From contig NZ_JACHWB010000001.1 of the NCBI RefSeq assembly GCF_014191055.1, positions 649,875 through 713,874 on the forward strand: a stretch of 64,000 bases of DNA, written 5' to 3'. Each line of letters starts with the position of its first letter. The stretch's first letter is position 1. This DNA comes from Microvirga lupini. GTDB lineage: Bacteria > Pseudomonadota > Alphaproteobacteria > Rhizobiales > Beijerinckiaceae. The translations under genes were made by a program, and so were the position numbers. Shown here in pieces: positions 27,892 through 36,634 of this stretch. The notes under the pieces are model-generated. The model was not told the DNA's origin, did not search any database, and was given only the letters and a program-made list of their open reading frames with translations.

Positions 27892-29348
27892 TGGAGAAAC
27901 TGGCAGGCCAAGAGGGCAGGGGCGTCTTGCGGCCCGATCTGTGCGTCATCGGCGCCGGTTCCGCTGGCCTGTCGGTCGCGTCGATTGCGGCGTCTCTCGG
28001 GGCCTCCGTGGTGCTGATCGAGAAGAACAGGATGGGCGGCGATTGCCTGAACGTGGGCTGCGTTCCCTCGAAAGCGCTGATTGCTGCAGCTCTCCATGCT
28101 CGCAGTATGCGCGAAGCCGGAGATTTCGGCATTGGAGCAGGGGAGCCCATCGTCGATTTCGCCAAGGTCCATGCCCATGTGAAGGGCAGCATCGCGGCCA
28201 TTGCCCCGATGGACTCTGTGGAGCGTTACCGGGCCATGGGCGTGTCGGCGATCGAGGGCGAAGCCCGGTTCACGGATGCCCATACGGTTGTGGCTGGCGA
28301 CCAGACCATCCGGGCCCGCCGTTTCGTCATAGCCACCGGCTCCCGCCCTGCCGTTCCGTCGATTCCCGGCCTTGAGCAGGTCCCTTACCTGACCAACGAG
28401 ACGATTTTCGATCTGATCGAGAAGCCCGAGCACCTTGTCGTCATCGGCGGAGGCGCCGTGGGTGTCGAGATCGCTCAGGCCTACCGGCTTCTGGGCGTGC
28501 CGGTCACAATTCTGGAATCCGGCGAGCGCCTCCTGGCGCAGGAAGATCCCGAGATGGCAGGTGTTGTCGATCGCGCTTTGCGGTCGGACGGGATTGCTGT
28601 CAAAACCGGAGCCTCCATCGATGGGATCAAGCCGGCAGAAGGGGAGGGCGTCAGTGTTGTCCTCAGCGGCGGTGAGACAGTCGAGGGGAGCCATCTGCTC
28701 GTGGCAACGGGCCGGCAGCCTGTCGTTGACGGAATCGGCCTGGACGCTGCGGGAATTGCCTTTGACGCATCCGGAGTTCTGGTCGACAGGAGCCTTAAGA
28801 CCTCGAACAGGCGCGTTTATGCCATCGGCGATTGTGCGGGCGGGGCAGCCAGTGGCGCCCGGTTCACCCATGTGGCGAACCACCATGCGGGCCTCGTGAT
28901 CCGGAACGCCCTGTTCCGGCTTCCCGTCCGCGTTGGGCAAGCGCCCGTTCCCCGCGTGACCTATACAATGCCGGAGCTGGCCTCAGTCGGTCTCACGGAG
29001 GCGCAGGCACGGGAACAGCATGGTACCATCCGCATCCTGCGCTGGGCCTTCGCCGACAACGACAGGGCTCGTACGGAGAGACAAACGGAAGGTCATGTGA
29101 AAGCCGTAGTCACCCCGCGGGGCAGGATCCTGGGCTGCTCCATCGTCGGGGCGCATGCAGGGGAACTCATCATGCCGTGGGTTCTGGCCATGAGCCGCGG
29201 CATGAAGGTTTCCCATCTTGCCGGGTTGATCTATCCCTACCCTACATTTTCCGAGGTGACGAAGAGCACAGCGGTGGAGTTTCTCAAGCCTTCGGCCCAA
29301 AATCCCTGGGTGCGGCGGCTGGTATCCCTGGTCCGCCGCTTGGGATGA
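27891..29348 (+). CDS. FAD-dependent pyridine nucleotide-disulfide oxidoreductase (mercuric reductase-like)
   Basis: The 485-residue flavoprotein has the FAD-binding VIGAGSAGLSVASIAASLGA, the redox-active disulfide GGDCLNVGCVPSKAL (about residues 47-61), the NAD-binding VVIGGGAVGVEIAQAYRLLG and the second FAD motif VYAIGDCAGG. The dimerisation domain lacks the paired C-terminal cysteines of true MerA and has a PYPTFSE end instead. It probably reduces a thiol or metal-related substrate rather than mercury. It is co-transcribed with the TVP38 gene and the kinase. Confidence 0.9.
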   Translation: MEKLAGQEGRGVLRPDLCVIGAGSAGLSVASIAASLGASVVLIEKNRMGGDCLNVGCVPSKALIAAALHARSMREAGDFGIGAGEPIVDFAKVHAHVKGSIAAIAPMDSVERYRAMGVSAIEGEARFTDAHTVVAGDQTIRARRFVIATGSRPAVPSIPGLEQVPYLTNETIFDLIEKPEHLVVIGGGAVGVEIAQAYRLLGVPVTILESGERLLAQEDPEMAGVVDRALRSDGIAVKTGASIDGIKPAEGEGVSVVLSGGETVEGSHLLVATGRQPVVDGIGLDAAGIAFDASGVLVDRSLKTSNRRVYAIGDCAGGAASGARFTHVANHHAGLVIRNALFRLPVRVGQAPVPRVTYTMPELASVGLTEAQAREQHGTIRILRWAFADNDRARTERQTEGHVKAVVTPRGRILGCSIVGAHAGELIMPWVLAMSRGMKVSHLAGLIYPYPTFSEVTKSTAVEFLKPSAQNPWVRRLVSLVRRLG

Positions 29349-30793
29349 AACCGGACATGAGATCTGAGCAGACCTCCCTTGCAGGACGCATTCTGAGCCA
29401 GTTCGGGCTCTCCGCGCGCCTGCTGCTGCTCACGGTGCTGTTCGTCATGATCGCCGAGGTGCTCATCTATGTGCCCTCCGTGGCCAATTTCCGTCTCACA
29501 TGGCTGAACGACCGGCTGGCCGCGGCGCAGATCGCCGCCATGGTGCTCGATGCGGCGCCCGAGGAAAGCCTTCCCGAAGATCTCGAGGTTCGCCTGCTCC
29601 AGGGTGTTGGCGCCCGGGCCATCGCCCTGCGGGGCGGTGGGCGCCGGAGCCTTCTGGCCGCCGGTGACGTGCCACCCGAGGTGGGCAAGACTGTCGATCT
29701 GCGGGATGCGCAATGGCTCATCCTGGTCCAGGATGCCTTCGATGTTCTGCTCAACCCGGCCGACAAGCCGATTCGGGTGATTGGGGCCGGCATGGGCGTC
29801 GACTTCGTCGAGATGATTCTCGACCAGCGGCCCCTACGCCACGCCATGATCGAGTTTTCGCGCAACATCCTTTTCCTGTCCCTGTTCATCTCCATCATCA
29901 CGGCAGGCCTGGTCTATCTCACCCTGCAATGGGTGATCGTGCGTCCGGTGCGGCGGCTGACCGGCAACATCGCGGAATTTTCCAGCAATCCCGAGGATGC
30001 CTCCCGGGTCATCCGGCCCACGGATCGGGTCGACGAGATCGGGCTCGCCGAGCAGGCCCTGGCCCGCATGGAAACGACCCTGGCCGATGAGCTGCGCCAG
30101 AAGCGGCGCCTCGCCCAGCTCGGCCTTGCGGTCAGCAAGATCAACCACGAGCTGCGCAACATGCTGACCACGGCTCAGCTCCTGACGGATCGCCTGGATA
30201 ATGTCAGCGATGATTCCGTGCAGCGCATCGCCCCCCGGCTGGTCAGCACCCTCGACCGGGCGATCGCCTTCTGCGAGACGACCCTGGCCTATGGCCGGGC
30301 GACCGAGCCCCTGCCGCAGCGGCGCCTGATTCCCCTGGCGCCCATGATCGACGAACTGTCGAACCTGACGGATCTGGCACCTGAGGTCGGGATTGCGTTC
30401 CAGGCGGATGTGCCCGACGACCTGATGATCGACGCAGATCCGGACCAGCTCTCCCGGGTGCTCGTGAACGTGGTCCGCAACGCGGTTCAGGCGCTCAGCC
30501 AGACCGGTTCCCCTCATGGCCAGCCCTGCATCGACATCTCGGCCCATCGCGAGGGCAGCGATGTCGTCATCCTGATCAAGGATAACGGCCCTGGCATCCC
30601 CGAGCGGGCCAAGGCCAACCTGTTCACGCCCTTTCAGGGGTCGGCCCAGAAGGGCGGTACGGGCCTGGGGCTGCCGATCGCTGCGGAGCTCGTCCAGCTC
30701 CACGGCGGAACGATCGTTCTCGACGAGGGGCATGGCAAGACCTGCTTCAAGATCACGATCCCCGACCGGCTCGCCGCCGCGGAAGCAAACTGA
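29345..30793 (+). CDS. Membrane sensor histidine kinase
   Basis: The 482-residue protein has TM1 at about 20-42, a roughly 125-residue extracytoplasmic sensor, TM2 at about 178-200, a HAMP region (VRPVRRLTGNIAEFS), a HisKA box with SKINHELRNMLTTAQLL (about 265-281) and an HATPase domain (NVVRNAVQAL, DNGPGIPE, GGTGLGLPIAAELV). The ATG overlaps the oxidoreductase stop by 4 bases. No response regulator is next to it. Grouping with TVP38 and a flavoprotein suggests it senses a membrane or redox state, which is inference. Confidence 0.9.
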   Translation: MKPDMRSEQTSLAGRILSQFGLSARLLLLTVLFVMIAEVLIYVPSVANFRLTWLNDRLAAAQIAAMVLDAAPEESLPEDLEVRLLQGVGARAIALRGGGRRSLLAAGDVPPEVGKTVDLRDAQWLILVQDAFDVLLNPADKPIRVIGAGMGVDFVEMILDQRPLRHAMIEFSRNILFLSLFISIITAGLVYLTLQWVIVRPVRRLTGNIAEFSSNPEDASRVIRPTDRVDEIGLAEQALARMETTLADELRQKRRLAQLGLAVSKINHELRNMLTTAQLLTDRLDNVSDDSVQRIAPRLVSTLDRAIAFCETTLAYGRATEPLPQRRLIPLAPMIDELSNLTDLAPEVGIAFQADVPDDLMIDADPDQLSRVLVNVVRNAVQALSQTGSPHGQPCIDISAHREGSDVVILIKDNGPGIPERAKANLFTPFQGSAQKGGTGLGLPIAAELVQLHGGTIVLDEGHGKTCFKITIPDRLAAAEAN

Positions 30794-30897
30794 GCTTTCC
30801 GCAAAACTTCCACACAAGAGGCTTGCCAACCGGGTCAGATCCCTTTATGTCACCGGCCTCGGCCAACGTTGCCTCCCGCAACGACCTAGCCGACCAA

Positions 30898-30974
30898 GCG
30901 CCCGTAGCTCAGCTGGATAGAGCACCAGACTACGAATCTGGGGGTCAGAGGTTCGAATCCTTTCGGGCGCGCCA
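30898..30974 (+). tRNA. tRNA-Arg (anticodon ACG)
   Basis: A 77-nt cloverleaf with acceptor strands GCGCCCG (30898-30904) and CGGGCGC (30964-30970), an encoded GCCA end, D-arm GCTC/GAGC, anticodon arm CCAGA-CTACGAA-TCTGG (30925-30941), and a T-arm with GGTTCGAATCC. The anticodon is ACG. It is intact and marks the chromosome/phage boundary, so it is the likely integration site with its 3' part supplied by the element. Confidence 0.96.
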
Positions 30975-31217
30975 TTTTCTCCTTCAAAAATCCCTTACAA
31001 ACCAAGGCTTTGCACGCCGTAGGTGCGCCTGTCAATCGGGCGCGACTTGGGGCGCAGTAAGGCTTTCGGGCGCAATTCGGGCGCAAGAACCGGCGGTACC
31101 GAGGGAGAACAAGGGATTGCGCGCCGGAGCCCGCGGTAACTTCAGGGGAGCAAGGATCGGGCGCTGCGCCCGGGTTCGAACCTCCGGGCGCGGCTTCGGG
31201 CGCAAGTTCGGGCGCAG
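30975..31217 (+). repeat. Left end of the integrated element: cluster of CGGGCGC heptamers
   Basis: These 243 bases between the tRNA and the first phage gene carry no gene. CGGGCGC occurs at 31037, 31067, 31078, 31158, 31185, 31197 and 31209, plus GGGGCGC at 31049 and the inverted GCGCCCG at 31166. Spacings of 11 or 12 bp recur (31067/31078, 31037/31049, 31185/31197/31209). GGTTCGAACC at 31173-31182 followed by CCGGGCGCGG looks like a second tRNA-Arg 3' end. This is the form expected of an attL with integrase arm sites and a relic of an earlier insertion. Confidence 0.6.
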
Positions 31218-32333
31218 CTAAACGACCACTGTCACGCGGTCAGCGGCGCGCGTGATGGCCGTGTACAGCCACTTCCCGGCGTCCTCCCGGAACACGCTCG
31301 ATTCGTCGAAAACCAGCGGGTGTGACCATTGGCTGCCTTGGGCCTTGTGACAGGTCAGGGCGTAGCCATAGGTGAACTGGTCGGCGCGCTTCAGGTCGCG
31401 CCAGTCCAGGGTCTTCTCGGTGCCATTGAAGAACTCGGCCGGCACCTTCACGCGGGCCGGTGACAGCTCCGGCTCGTCCAGTGACTGGACGGACATCTCG
31501 ACTTTCCCGTTGAACACGTCCTCGGCCAGAACCTCCCAGAGACCGCCGTTGAGCAGGCCGAGCTCCTGGTTATTCTTGAGGCAGACCAGCCGGTCGCCGA
31601 CCACCGGCAGGAACGGTGCGCGGGCGCCGGCTAGCTCCTTGATCTCGCGGATTCGGGCGTTGAATGTCTGCCGTGACTTGTTCAGGCCGCACAGCAGCTG
31701 GTCAGAGGCCAGCACCATCTCGCGCAACTTGTGCTTGTCCAGGCTCGACCGTGCGACGACCAGGCTTTCACCGTAGGTGCCCAGCTGCAGGCGGCGCCCC
31801 TCGCGGACGTCCATGGACATCCGGATGATCGGGTTCTCGGCCGCCTGGCGGTGCACCTCGGTCAGCATCACGTCCGGCCGGGAGTTGATGAAGAAGCCCT
31901 CGCCCTTGACCGGCGGCAGCTGGGCGGGGTCGCCGAGCACCAGCACCTTGGTGCCGTAGGACAGCAGGTCGCGAGCCAACTCCTCGCCGACCATGGACAC
32001 CTCGTCGATGATGACCAGGGCGGCGTGGGCCACCGGGCTGTCGGGGTTCAGCTTGAACTCTGTCAGGCCGGTGACCGGATCCTCGAACGGCTTGTAGATC
32101 ATGCTGTGAATGGTGCTGGCGCCGACGCAGCCCTTCTGGCGCAGCACTAGGGCGGCCTTGCCGGTGAATGCCCCGTACAGGACGGTTCCGCGCACGGCGC
32201 CGGCCATCTCCTTCGCCAGGGTGGTCTTGCCGCTACCGGCGTACCCGAAAAGTCTGAAAACCTGCGGGCCGGGCGTGGCCAGCCACTGACGGACAGCCCT
32301 GATGGCTGCCTCCTGCTGGGGTGACCAGCTCAT
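31218..32333 (-). CDS. Phage SF1B DNA helicase (RecD/Dda-like)
   Basis: The 371-residue protein has Walker A LFGYAGSGKTTLAKEM (about residue 28), Walker B IIDEVSMVG, motif III GDPAQLPPV, and the C-terminal UvrD_C_2 region with TCHKAQGSQW and YTAITRAADRV. This composition and small size match phage Dda or stand-alone RecD-like 5'-3' helicases. It probably acts in replication restart or recombination with the leftward genes beside it. It is the outermost phage gene next to the tRNA. Confidence 0.92.
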   Translation of the reverse strand: MSWSPQQEAAIRAVRQWLATPGPQVFRLFGYAGSGKTTLAKEMAGAVRGTVLYGAFTGKAALVLRQKGCVGASTIHSMIYKPFEDPVTGLTEFKLNPDSPVAHAALVIIDEVSMVGEELARDLLSYGTKVLVLGDPAQLPPVKGEGFFINSRPDVMLTEVHRQAAENPIIRMSMDVREGRRLQLGTYGESLVVARSSLDKHKLREMVLASDQLLCGLNKSRQTFNARIREIKELAGARAPFLPVVGDRLVCLKNNQELGLLNGGLWEVLAEDVFNGKVEMSVQSLDEPELSPARVKVPAEFFNGTEKTLDWRDLKRADQFTYGYALTCHKAQGSQWSHPLVFDESSVFREDAGKWLYTAITRAADRVTVVV

Positions 32334-32389
32334 ATGAATCCCTAGCGGCGCCGCGCGCCGCTGTGAGTGGATGGTGTTGGGCGGGTGGC

Positions 32390-33592
32390 TTAGGCCTGGG
32401 TAGCGTCACGACCCGGGGTGGCCGCCGGGCGGGTGGCGATCAGCTTCCAGCCGTGGCCGAACCCGTCATCAAGCGAGATGTGATCATGCACCCAAGGATG
32501 CGGCCCTTTGGCCATTTTGGCTTTTGCTCCGTCCGTGAATGACTCTGCCCAGATGAACCATTCCGTCGAGCGCACCACGACCGTTGCCCACTCCGGCGCC
32601 TGCTCCCAGCTCAGGCCTTCAGGCAGGCTGCCGGCCATAGCCGCGGTAACCTTAGCCGGCGCAACCGACTCCAGCACCTGATCCAGGCTGATGGCCGGCT
32701 GGTAGTGCTCGCCGCCGTTCCCGTTCTGCCCCACCACATCCATGCGGGCCTCGTCGGCTTCGGTGTAGAGCTCGGTCGTGCCGCGCGCGATGATGCGATC
32801 CCAGCGCTCGATCTCGGCCAGGATCAGGGCGGCGGCTTTCACCAGGTCGCGACGCGGGATGCCTGGCTTCCAGAATTCAGGCTCCCAGGGCCAGCACATT
32901 GGCTGGGCGTGGCCGCCGTCACCCTGGCTGTGAGGATTGAGCTGACCGGCGGCGTTCAGCGCGTAGGCAGCTGCAGCTGCAGCCAGCTCGCCGGCATCGT
33001 GCTCGTCGTCGTGCTCCAGCGTCCGGCCTTCCTTCTCCACCTGTCGGCAGCGTTCGGCCAGCACGTCGCGGACGGCGTCGGTCTGCTCGCCGGCGACAGC
33101 CGGCACCTCCTCGGCGCCATCCATCAGCAGGATCGGCATGCCCAGCTTCTGGGCGATGTGCACCTCGAGCTGGGCGCCGCGGGACTTCGACCAGCCGGGC
33201 AGCAGCGCGATGCTGGCGCAGTCGGCCAGGCGACCAATGTCGTAGCGCAGGTAGTCGCCCCACTCGGCGCCTTCCACGATGCCGTGCTCGGCAGGGTTGA
33301 CCACATGGGCGAAGCGGCCGCGCAGTTTCGCGGCGCAGGCGTTGAAGGCCGGGAAATTGTGGTCATCGTAACCGGTCATCGGGCCGGCCAGGTAGACGCT
33401 GCTCAGCCGGTCTTCGGCGAGCTTGATACGGTGGCTGATCGGCGTCAGGTACATAGGCTCTGGCTCGATCAGCACGGCTGCCACCTGGTGCAGGGCAGAC
33501 GCTGAGTCCATGTTCTCATCGACCAGCCACTTGCCCAGGATCTTGCGGATGCTCTCGATAGCGGTCGATTTCGCAACTTGAATGCTGTTCAC
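32390..33592 (-). CDS. Phage DUF4406 domain protein with C-terminal phage domain
   Basis: The 400-residue protein starts at GTG. Residues about 65-150 match DUF4406: VYLAGPMTGYDDHNFPAFNA near the start, then LPGWSKSRGAQLEVHIAQKL, a nucleoside 2-deoxyribosyltransferase-like fold. A central block (DVLAERCRQVEKEGRT ... EHDAGELAAAAAAYA ... DLVKAAALILAEIERWDR) is a separate domain seen in many Pseudomonas phage proteins. A third part of unknown nature ends the chain. The role may be nucleotide metabolism, but activity is unproven. Confidence 0.8.
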   Translation of the reverse strand: MNSIQVAKSTAIESIRKILGKWLVDENMDSASALHQVAAVLIEPEPMYLTPISHRIKLAEDRLSSVYLAGPMTGYDDHNFPAFNACAAKLRGRFAHVVNPAEHGIVEGAEWGDYLRYDIGRLADCASIALLPGWSKSRGAQLEVHIAQKLGMPILLMDGAEEVPAVAGEQTDAVRDVLAERCRQVEKEGRTLEHDDEHDAGELAAAAAAYALNAAGQLNPHSQGDGGHAQPMCWPWEPEFWKPGIPRRDLVKAAALILAEIERWDRIIARGTTELYTEADEARMDVVGQNGNGGEHYQPAISLDQVLESVAPAKVTAAMAGSLPEGLSWEQAPEWATVVVRSTEWFIWAESFTDGAKAKMAKGPHPWVHDHISLDDGFGHGWKLIATRPAATPGRDATQA

Positions 33593-33672
33593 TTTCCTTT
33601 CCCCTTTGAGCTGTTCCGCTCATGAAGAAGGCGGGGCACCCGGCCCCGCCTTGGTTCACCGGCTGGTGCCGG

Positions 33673-33945
33673 TCAGTTGATCGCCGATTTCAGCTCGGCT
33701 GCAGGCACGAACTTCACGACGCGCTTGGCTTCGATCTGCACCGGCTCGCCGGTCTTCGGGTTGCGGGCGGTGCGTGCCTTCTTGTCAATCGGCTTCAGCT
33801 TGCCGAGGCCGACCACGGTGACTTCCTCGCCCTCGTACAGGGCCTGCTTGGTCACCTGGGCGGCGGACTCCAGCACCGCGCGAATGCCTGCCTTGGGCAG
33901 GTCGACGTGCTCGAAAATGGCATCGATCATCTGCTGCTTGTTCAT
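33673..33945 (-). CDS. HU/IHF family DNA-bending protein
   Basis: A 90-residue histone-like protein: MNKQQMIDAIFEHVDLPKAG, VTVVGLGKLKPIDKKARTARNPKTGEP (the DNA-binding arm with R-N-P) and KFVPAAELKSAIN. It has a good AAGGAG ribosome site. Phage-encoded HU could compact DNA or assist integrase and replication complexes that need bent DNA. Confidence 0.93.
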   Translation of the reverse strand: MNKQQMIDAIFEHVDLPKAGIRAVLESAAQVTKQALYEGEEVTVVGLGKLKPIDKKARTARNPKTGEPVQIEAKRVVKFVPAAELKSAIN

Positions 33946-33953
33946 ACTGCTCC

Positions 33954-34169
33954 TTATGCGCTTGCTGCGCGGTATTGGCTTGTTGATGTGACGGTGTTGC
34001 TCTTTTCCCAGGCCGCCACCTGCTCGCAGTCGTAGAGCACGGCGCCGCCGATCTTCACGAACGGAGGCCCTGCCGCCTGGCTGCGCCAGTTCGCGAGGGT
34101 GCGGGTGGTGATCCTGCCGCCCCAGCGTTCAGACAGCTCCGCTGGGGTCAAAAACTTCTTCTCGTGCAT
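33954..34169 (-). CDS. Small helix-turn-helix protein (excisionase/AlpA-like)
   Basis: This 71-residue protein has FLTPAELSERWGGRITTRTLANWRSQAAGPPFVKIG, the usual winged HTH_17 pattern of excisionase and AlpA-type proteins. A C-terminal DCEQVAAWEKSN follows. It is directly upstream of the HU gene. It could be the excisionase of the element or a small regulator. No integrase lies in the window to support the former. Confidence 0.75.
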   Translation of the reverse strand: MHEKKFLTPAELSERWGGRITTRTLANWRSQAAGPPFVKIGGAVLYDCEQVAAWEKSNTVTSTSQYRAASA

Positions 34170-34195
34170 GTGCCATCCATGGCGCTGGTGTTGCG

Positions 34196-35233
34196 TTAGA
34201 ACAGGTCGCCGCCGTCATCCTGGGAGGTGTCATCGGCGGTCTGCTCCGGCTCGGACTGTTCGGTCTCGGGCTGGGACTGAGTTTCCGTGACTTCCGCGGC
34301 TGGCTCTTCCACCGGCTTGCGCTCTTCTTCCGCCGGCTTGCTCTCCTGCGGCTTGGCAGCAGGCTTGCGCGCGGCCGGCTTGCTGTTGCTGGCCGACTTG
34401 GCGGTGGCGGCCAGGTCGGCTGCGGCCTCGGCACTGCTCTCGGCGGTCTCGCCGGCACCGAAGTAGTCGGACGCCGCGGCGCCCTCCTTCAGCGCGTTGA
34501 AGACACCAGTCAGGTCGACCAGCTCGTCGAGCAGCACTTCGTCGAGCGAGTGGCCGACATAGGCCTCGAGGTGCTTGGCCGTGACGCCGTACTTGGCGAA
34601 GGCCTGGGTCATCTTGCGAACACGAACCGACAGCGGCTCATCGTTGTTGCCGGCGAGGGTCTTCTTGCACTCCTCGATGGCGTCAGCGACCAGCCACTTC
34701 GGCATCAGCGCCAGGATGCGGCCGCGGATCTGCTTCGAGGCCTTGTTGGCGATCAGGTTGTCGACTTCGGCCTGGTCGCGGCACGGCTTCGGCCCGTTCT
34801 TGGTGTCCACCGCATGCGGCACGGTGAGCTGGCGGGTGGAGCGGTTGTTGTTCTGCATGTCCCAGGCGAACACCTCGACCTCGGACTTGCCGTCGCCGCG
34901 CGACAGCTCGCGGTGGCCGTACTGGAAGTTGCCGTAGACGCGGGCCACTTCCTCGGCAAAACGGATGCTCGGGCCGCTGCCGCGGTTCGGTACGCTGTAG
35001 AAGGCCTGGGCAGCAAACGCCGGGCTCTTGCAGGCGGCCATCAGCTCGGCATGGGCGCCGTTCAGGTCGCGCGGGAACTTCTTGGCCAGGATCAGCTGAC
35101 CCTGGGCCTCGGCGATCGCGCGCTCCTGTTCGATCGCCACGGCGCCGGCGTTCACGCTCGTCGGCATCTGGCTGCGACTGGCGAAAGCAGGAAGGTTAGG
35201 CTGCTGCTCGCGGGTAACCAATTCTTGAGACAT
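34196..35233 (-). CDS. Phage recombination-module protein with acidic SSB-like tail
   Basis: The 345-residue protein has a conserved N-terminal domain (about residues 25-240; AELMAACKSPAFAAQAFYSV, RFAEEVARVYGNFQYG). A long low-complexity Ala/Pro/Glu linker follows, ending in acidic SQDDGGDLF. The acidic tip with terminal Phe resembles SSB tails that bind repair enzymes. The gene sits upstream of the HU gene and downstream of the SMC-like ATPase and exonuclease, where single-strand annealing proteins usually lie. An annealing role is inference; I do not recognise a classical RecT or Erf motif. Confidence 0.65.
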   Translation of the reverse strand: MSQELVTREQQPNLPAFASRSQMPTSVNAGAVAIEQERAIAEAQGQLILAKKFPRDLNGAHAELMAACKSPAFAAQAFYSVPNRGSGPSIRFAEEVARVYGNFQYGHRELSRGDGKSEVEVFAWDMQNNNRSTRQLTVPHAVDTKNGPKPCRDQAEVDNLIANKASKQIRGRILALMPKWLVADAIEECKKTLAGNNDEPLSVRVRKMTQAFAKYGVTAKHLEAYVGHSLDEVLLDELVDLTGVFNALKEGAAASDYFGAGETAESSAEAAADLAATAKSASNSKPAARKPAAKPQESKPAEEERKPVEEPAAEVTETQSQPETEQSEPEQTADDTSQDDGGDLF

Positions 35234-35272
35234 CTTGCGTCCTCGTTGTGATGTTGCGTTGATTATAAATGA

Positions 35273-36604
35273 TTAGTCTTCGGAAGTGGCAGTATTTACT
35301 GCGAATTCTTCGTCAGATACTCGGGTGATGAAGAGCTGCAGGCCAGACTCCAGCGCGCGATCGCGGAACGCCTCGAACGCACCCTTGTCCAGCAGCTCCA
35401 GGCCGTCACAGCAGATCACGCCCAGCGATCCGGCGCGCAGCTTGGCGATCTCGACAGCGATATCGACCTGCTGCGCAGTGTTGAGGCGATCGAACGGAAC
35501 AGCGTCGCGGAACACTTCGCCGTCGACCACTTCCAGCCCTGGAATCGGGAGGCTGGCGAGCAGGTCGGACTTGTACTTGTCGATATCGGTGATGGCCTGG
35601 GACTGCGCGGCGGCATCCTGCGTCAGCTCTTCCAGCTCCGTCTCCATCTGCTTGATGGTGGCCTCGGCCTGCTCGCGCTTGGCGTGGGCGCTACGGTTGG
35701 CGCTGATCGACGCAATGGCCTGGTTGAGCGGTGCCACGGTGTCGGTGTGCTTCTGGATGGCCTTCTCGCGCTGCTGGCCGGCCAGGCCTTCGATGCGGCG
35801 CTCCTCGGTCTGGATGGCCTCAACCTCAGCGAGGGCCTTAGCCTTCAGCTCGTCGATCTGGCGCTGGGTCTCAGAGCGGATTGCGTCGACCTTGGTCTGA
35901 TTCTCAGTCTTGATGCCATCCAGCTTGTTGCGGATGCGCTCCAGCTCCTTGTCCTTCTCAACGGTGGCCGCATCCACCTGGCTGCGCAGCTCGTCCTCGC
36001 TGCCTTCCACGCCGCCTGGAGCGTCCGGCATGGCCAGGCGCAGCTGGTTGATCGTCGCGTCCTTCTCCTTGATGGCGCGGTTGGTACCGGTGCGATCGTC
36101 GTACACCTGCTTGCGCACCGCCTCGATCACCTGCAGGCCATGGACATTGGTGTCGACCATCACCGGTGCGTTGGCGATCTGCTCCAGCTTCTTGGCGTCG
36201 ACCACTATCGGCATCGACTCCAGCAGGACTTTGACGCGATCCTGCTTGCGGGCGGTCAGGAACTCGACCGGGTTCACGCTGATGCTGTCGATCAGCTCGC
36301 GCAGGGCATCGGTCGGCTTCTTCACCTTTTCGCCGTCACGGGTGACGCTGAGCGGGCTGGAGCTCTGGGTCACGCGCTTGCGGATCTCGGTGCTGTCGTC
36401 GAGCACCAGCACGACTTCGCCCTTCTCCTCACCCTTGCGCAGCAGGGTCGCGTCGTGGCCGCCTTGCAGCGCGGTCTTGATCGCTTCCAGGACGCTGGTT
36501 TTGCCTTCACCGTTGCGGCCGCTGATTTCGTTGAACGTGCCGGCTTCGAACTCCAGCTGCTTGATGCCGAGGATGTTGCTGATAGAGAGCTTCGCGATTT
36601 TCAT
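35273..36604 (-). CDS. SMC/Rad50-like AAA ATPase
   Basis: The 443-residue protein has an N-terminal Walker A ISGRNGEGKTSVLEAIKTAL (about residues 28-47) and a coiled coil about 185-340 rich in Glu/Lys/Gln. The C-terminal half-ATPase has Walker B-like GVICCDGLELLDKGAFEAFR (about 395-414). It is shorter than SbcC/Rad50 and resembles phage gp46-like recombination ATPases. A role in DNA end processing with the PD-(D/E)XK nuclease two genes away is likely. Confidence 0.85.
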   Translation of the reverse strand: MKIAKLSISNILGIKQLEFEAGTFNEISGRNGEGKTSVLEAIKTALQGGHDATLLRKGEEKGEVVLVLDDSTEIRKRVTQSSSPLSVTRDGEKVKKPTDALRELIDSISVNPVEFLTARKQDRVKVLLESMPIVVDAKKLEQIANAPVMVDTNVHGLQVIEAVRKQVYDDRTGTNRAIKEKDATINQLRLAMPDAPGGVEGSEDELRSQVDAATVEKDKELERIRNKLDGIKTENQTKVDAIRSETQRQIDELKAKALAEVEAIQTEERRIEGLAGQQREKAIQKHTDTVAPLNQAIASISANRSAHAKREQAEATIKQMETELEELTQDAAAQSQAITDIDKYKSDLLASLPIPGLEVVDGEVFRDAVPFDRLNTAQQVDIAVEIAKLRAGSLGVICCDGLELLDKGAFEAFRDRALESGLQLFITRVSDEEFAVNTATSED

Positions 36605-36634
36605 TCTGGTTTTCGTCCGTGTTGGCCTTTCGGT

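Noticed and set aside
30993..31084. A sixth copy of the att-like element next to the tRNA
   Set aside because: CCTT-ACAAACC-AAGG lies about 59 nt before a CGGGCGC pair, but the stem is only 4 bp and lacks the GGGNNTC continuation, so it may be chance.
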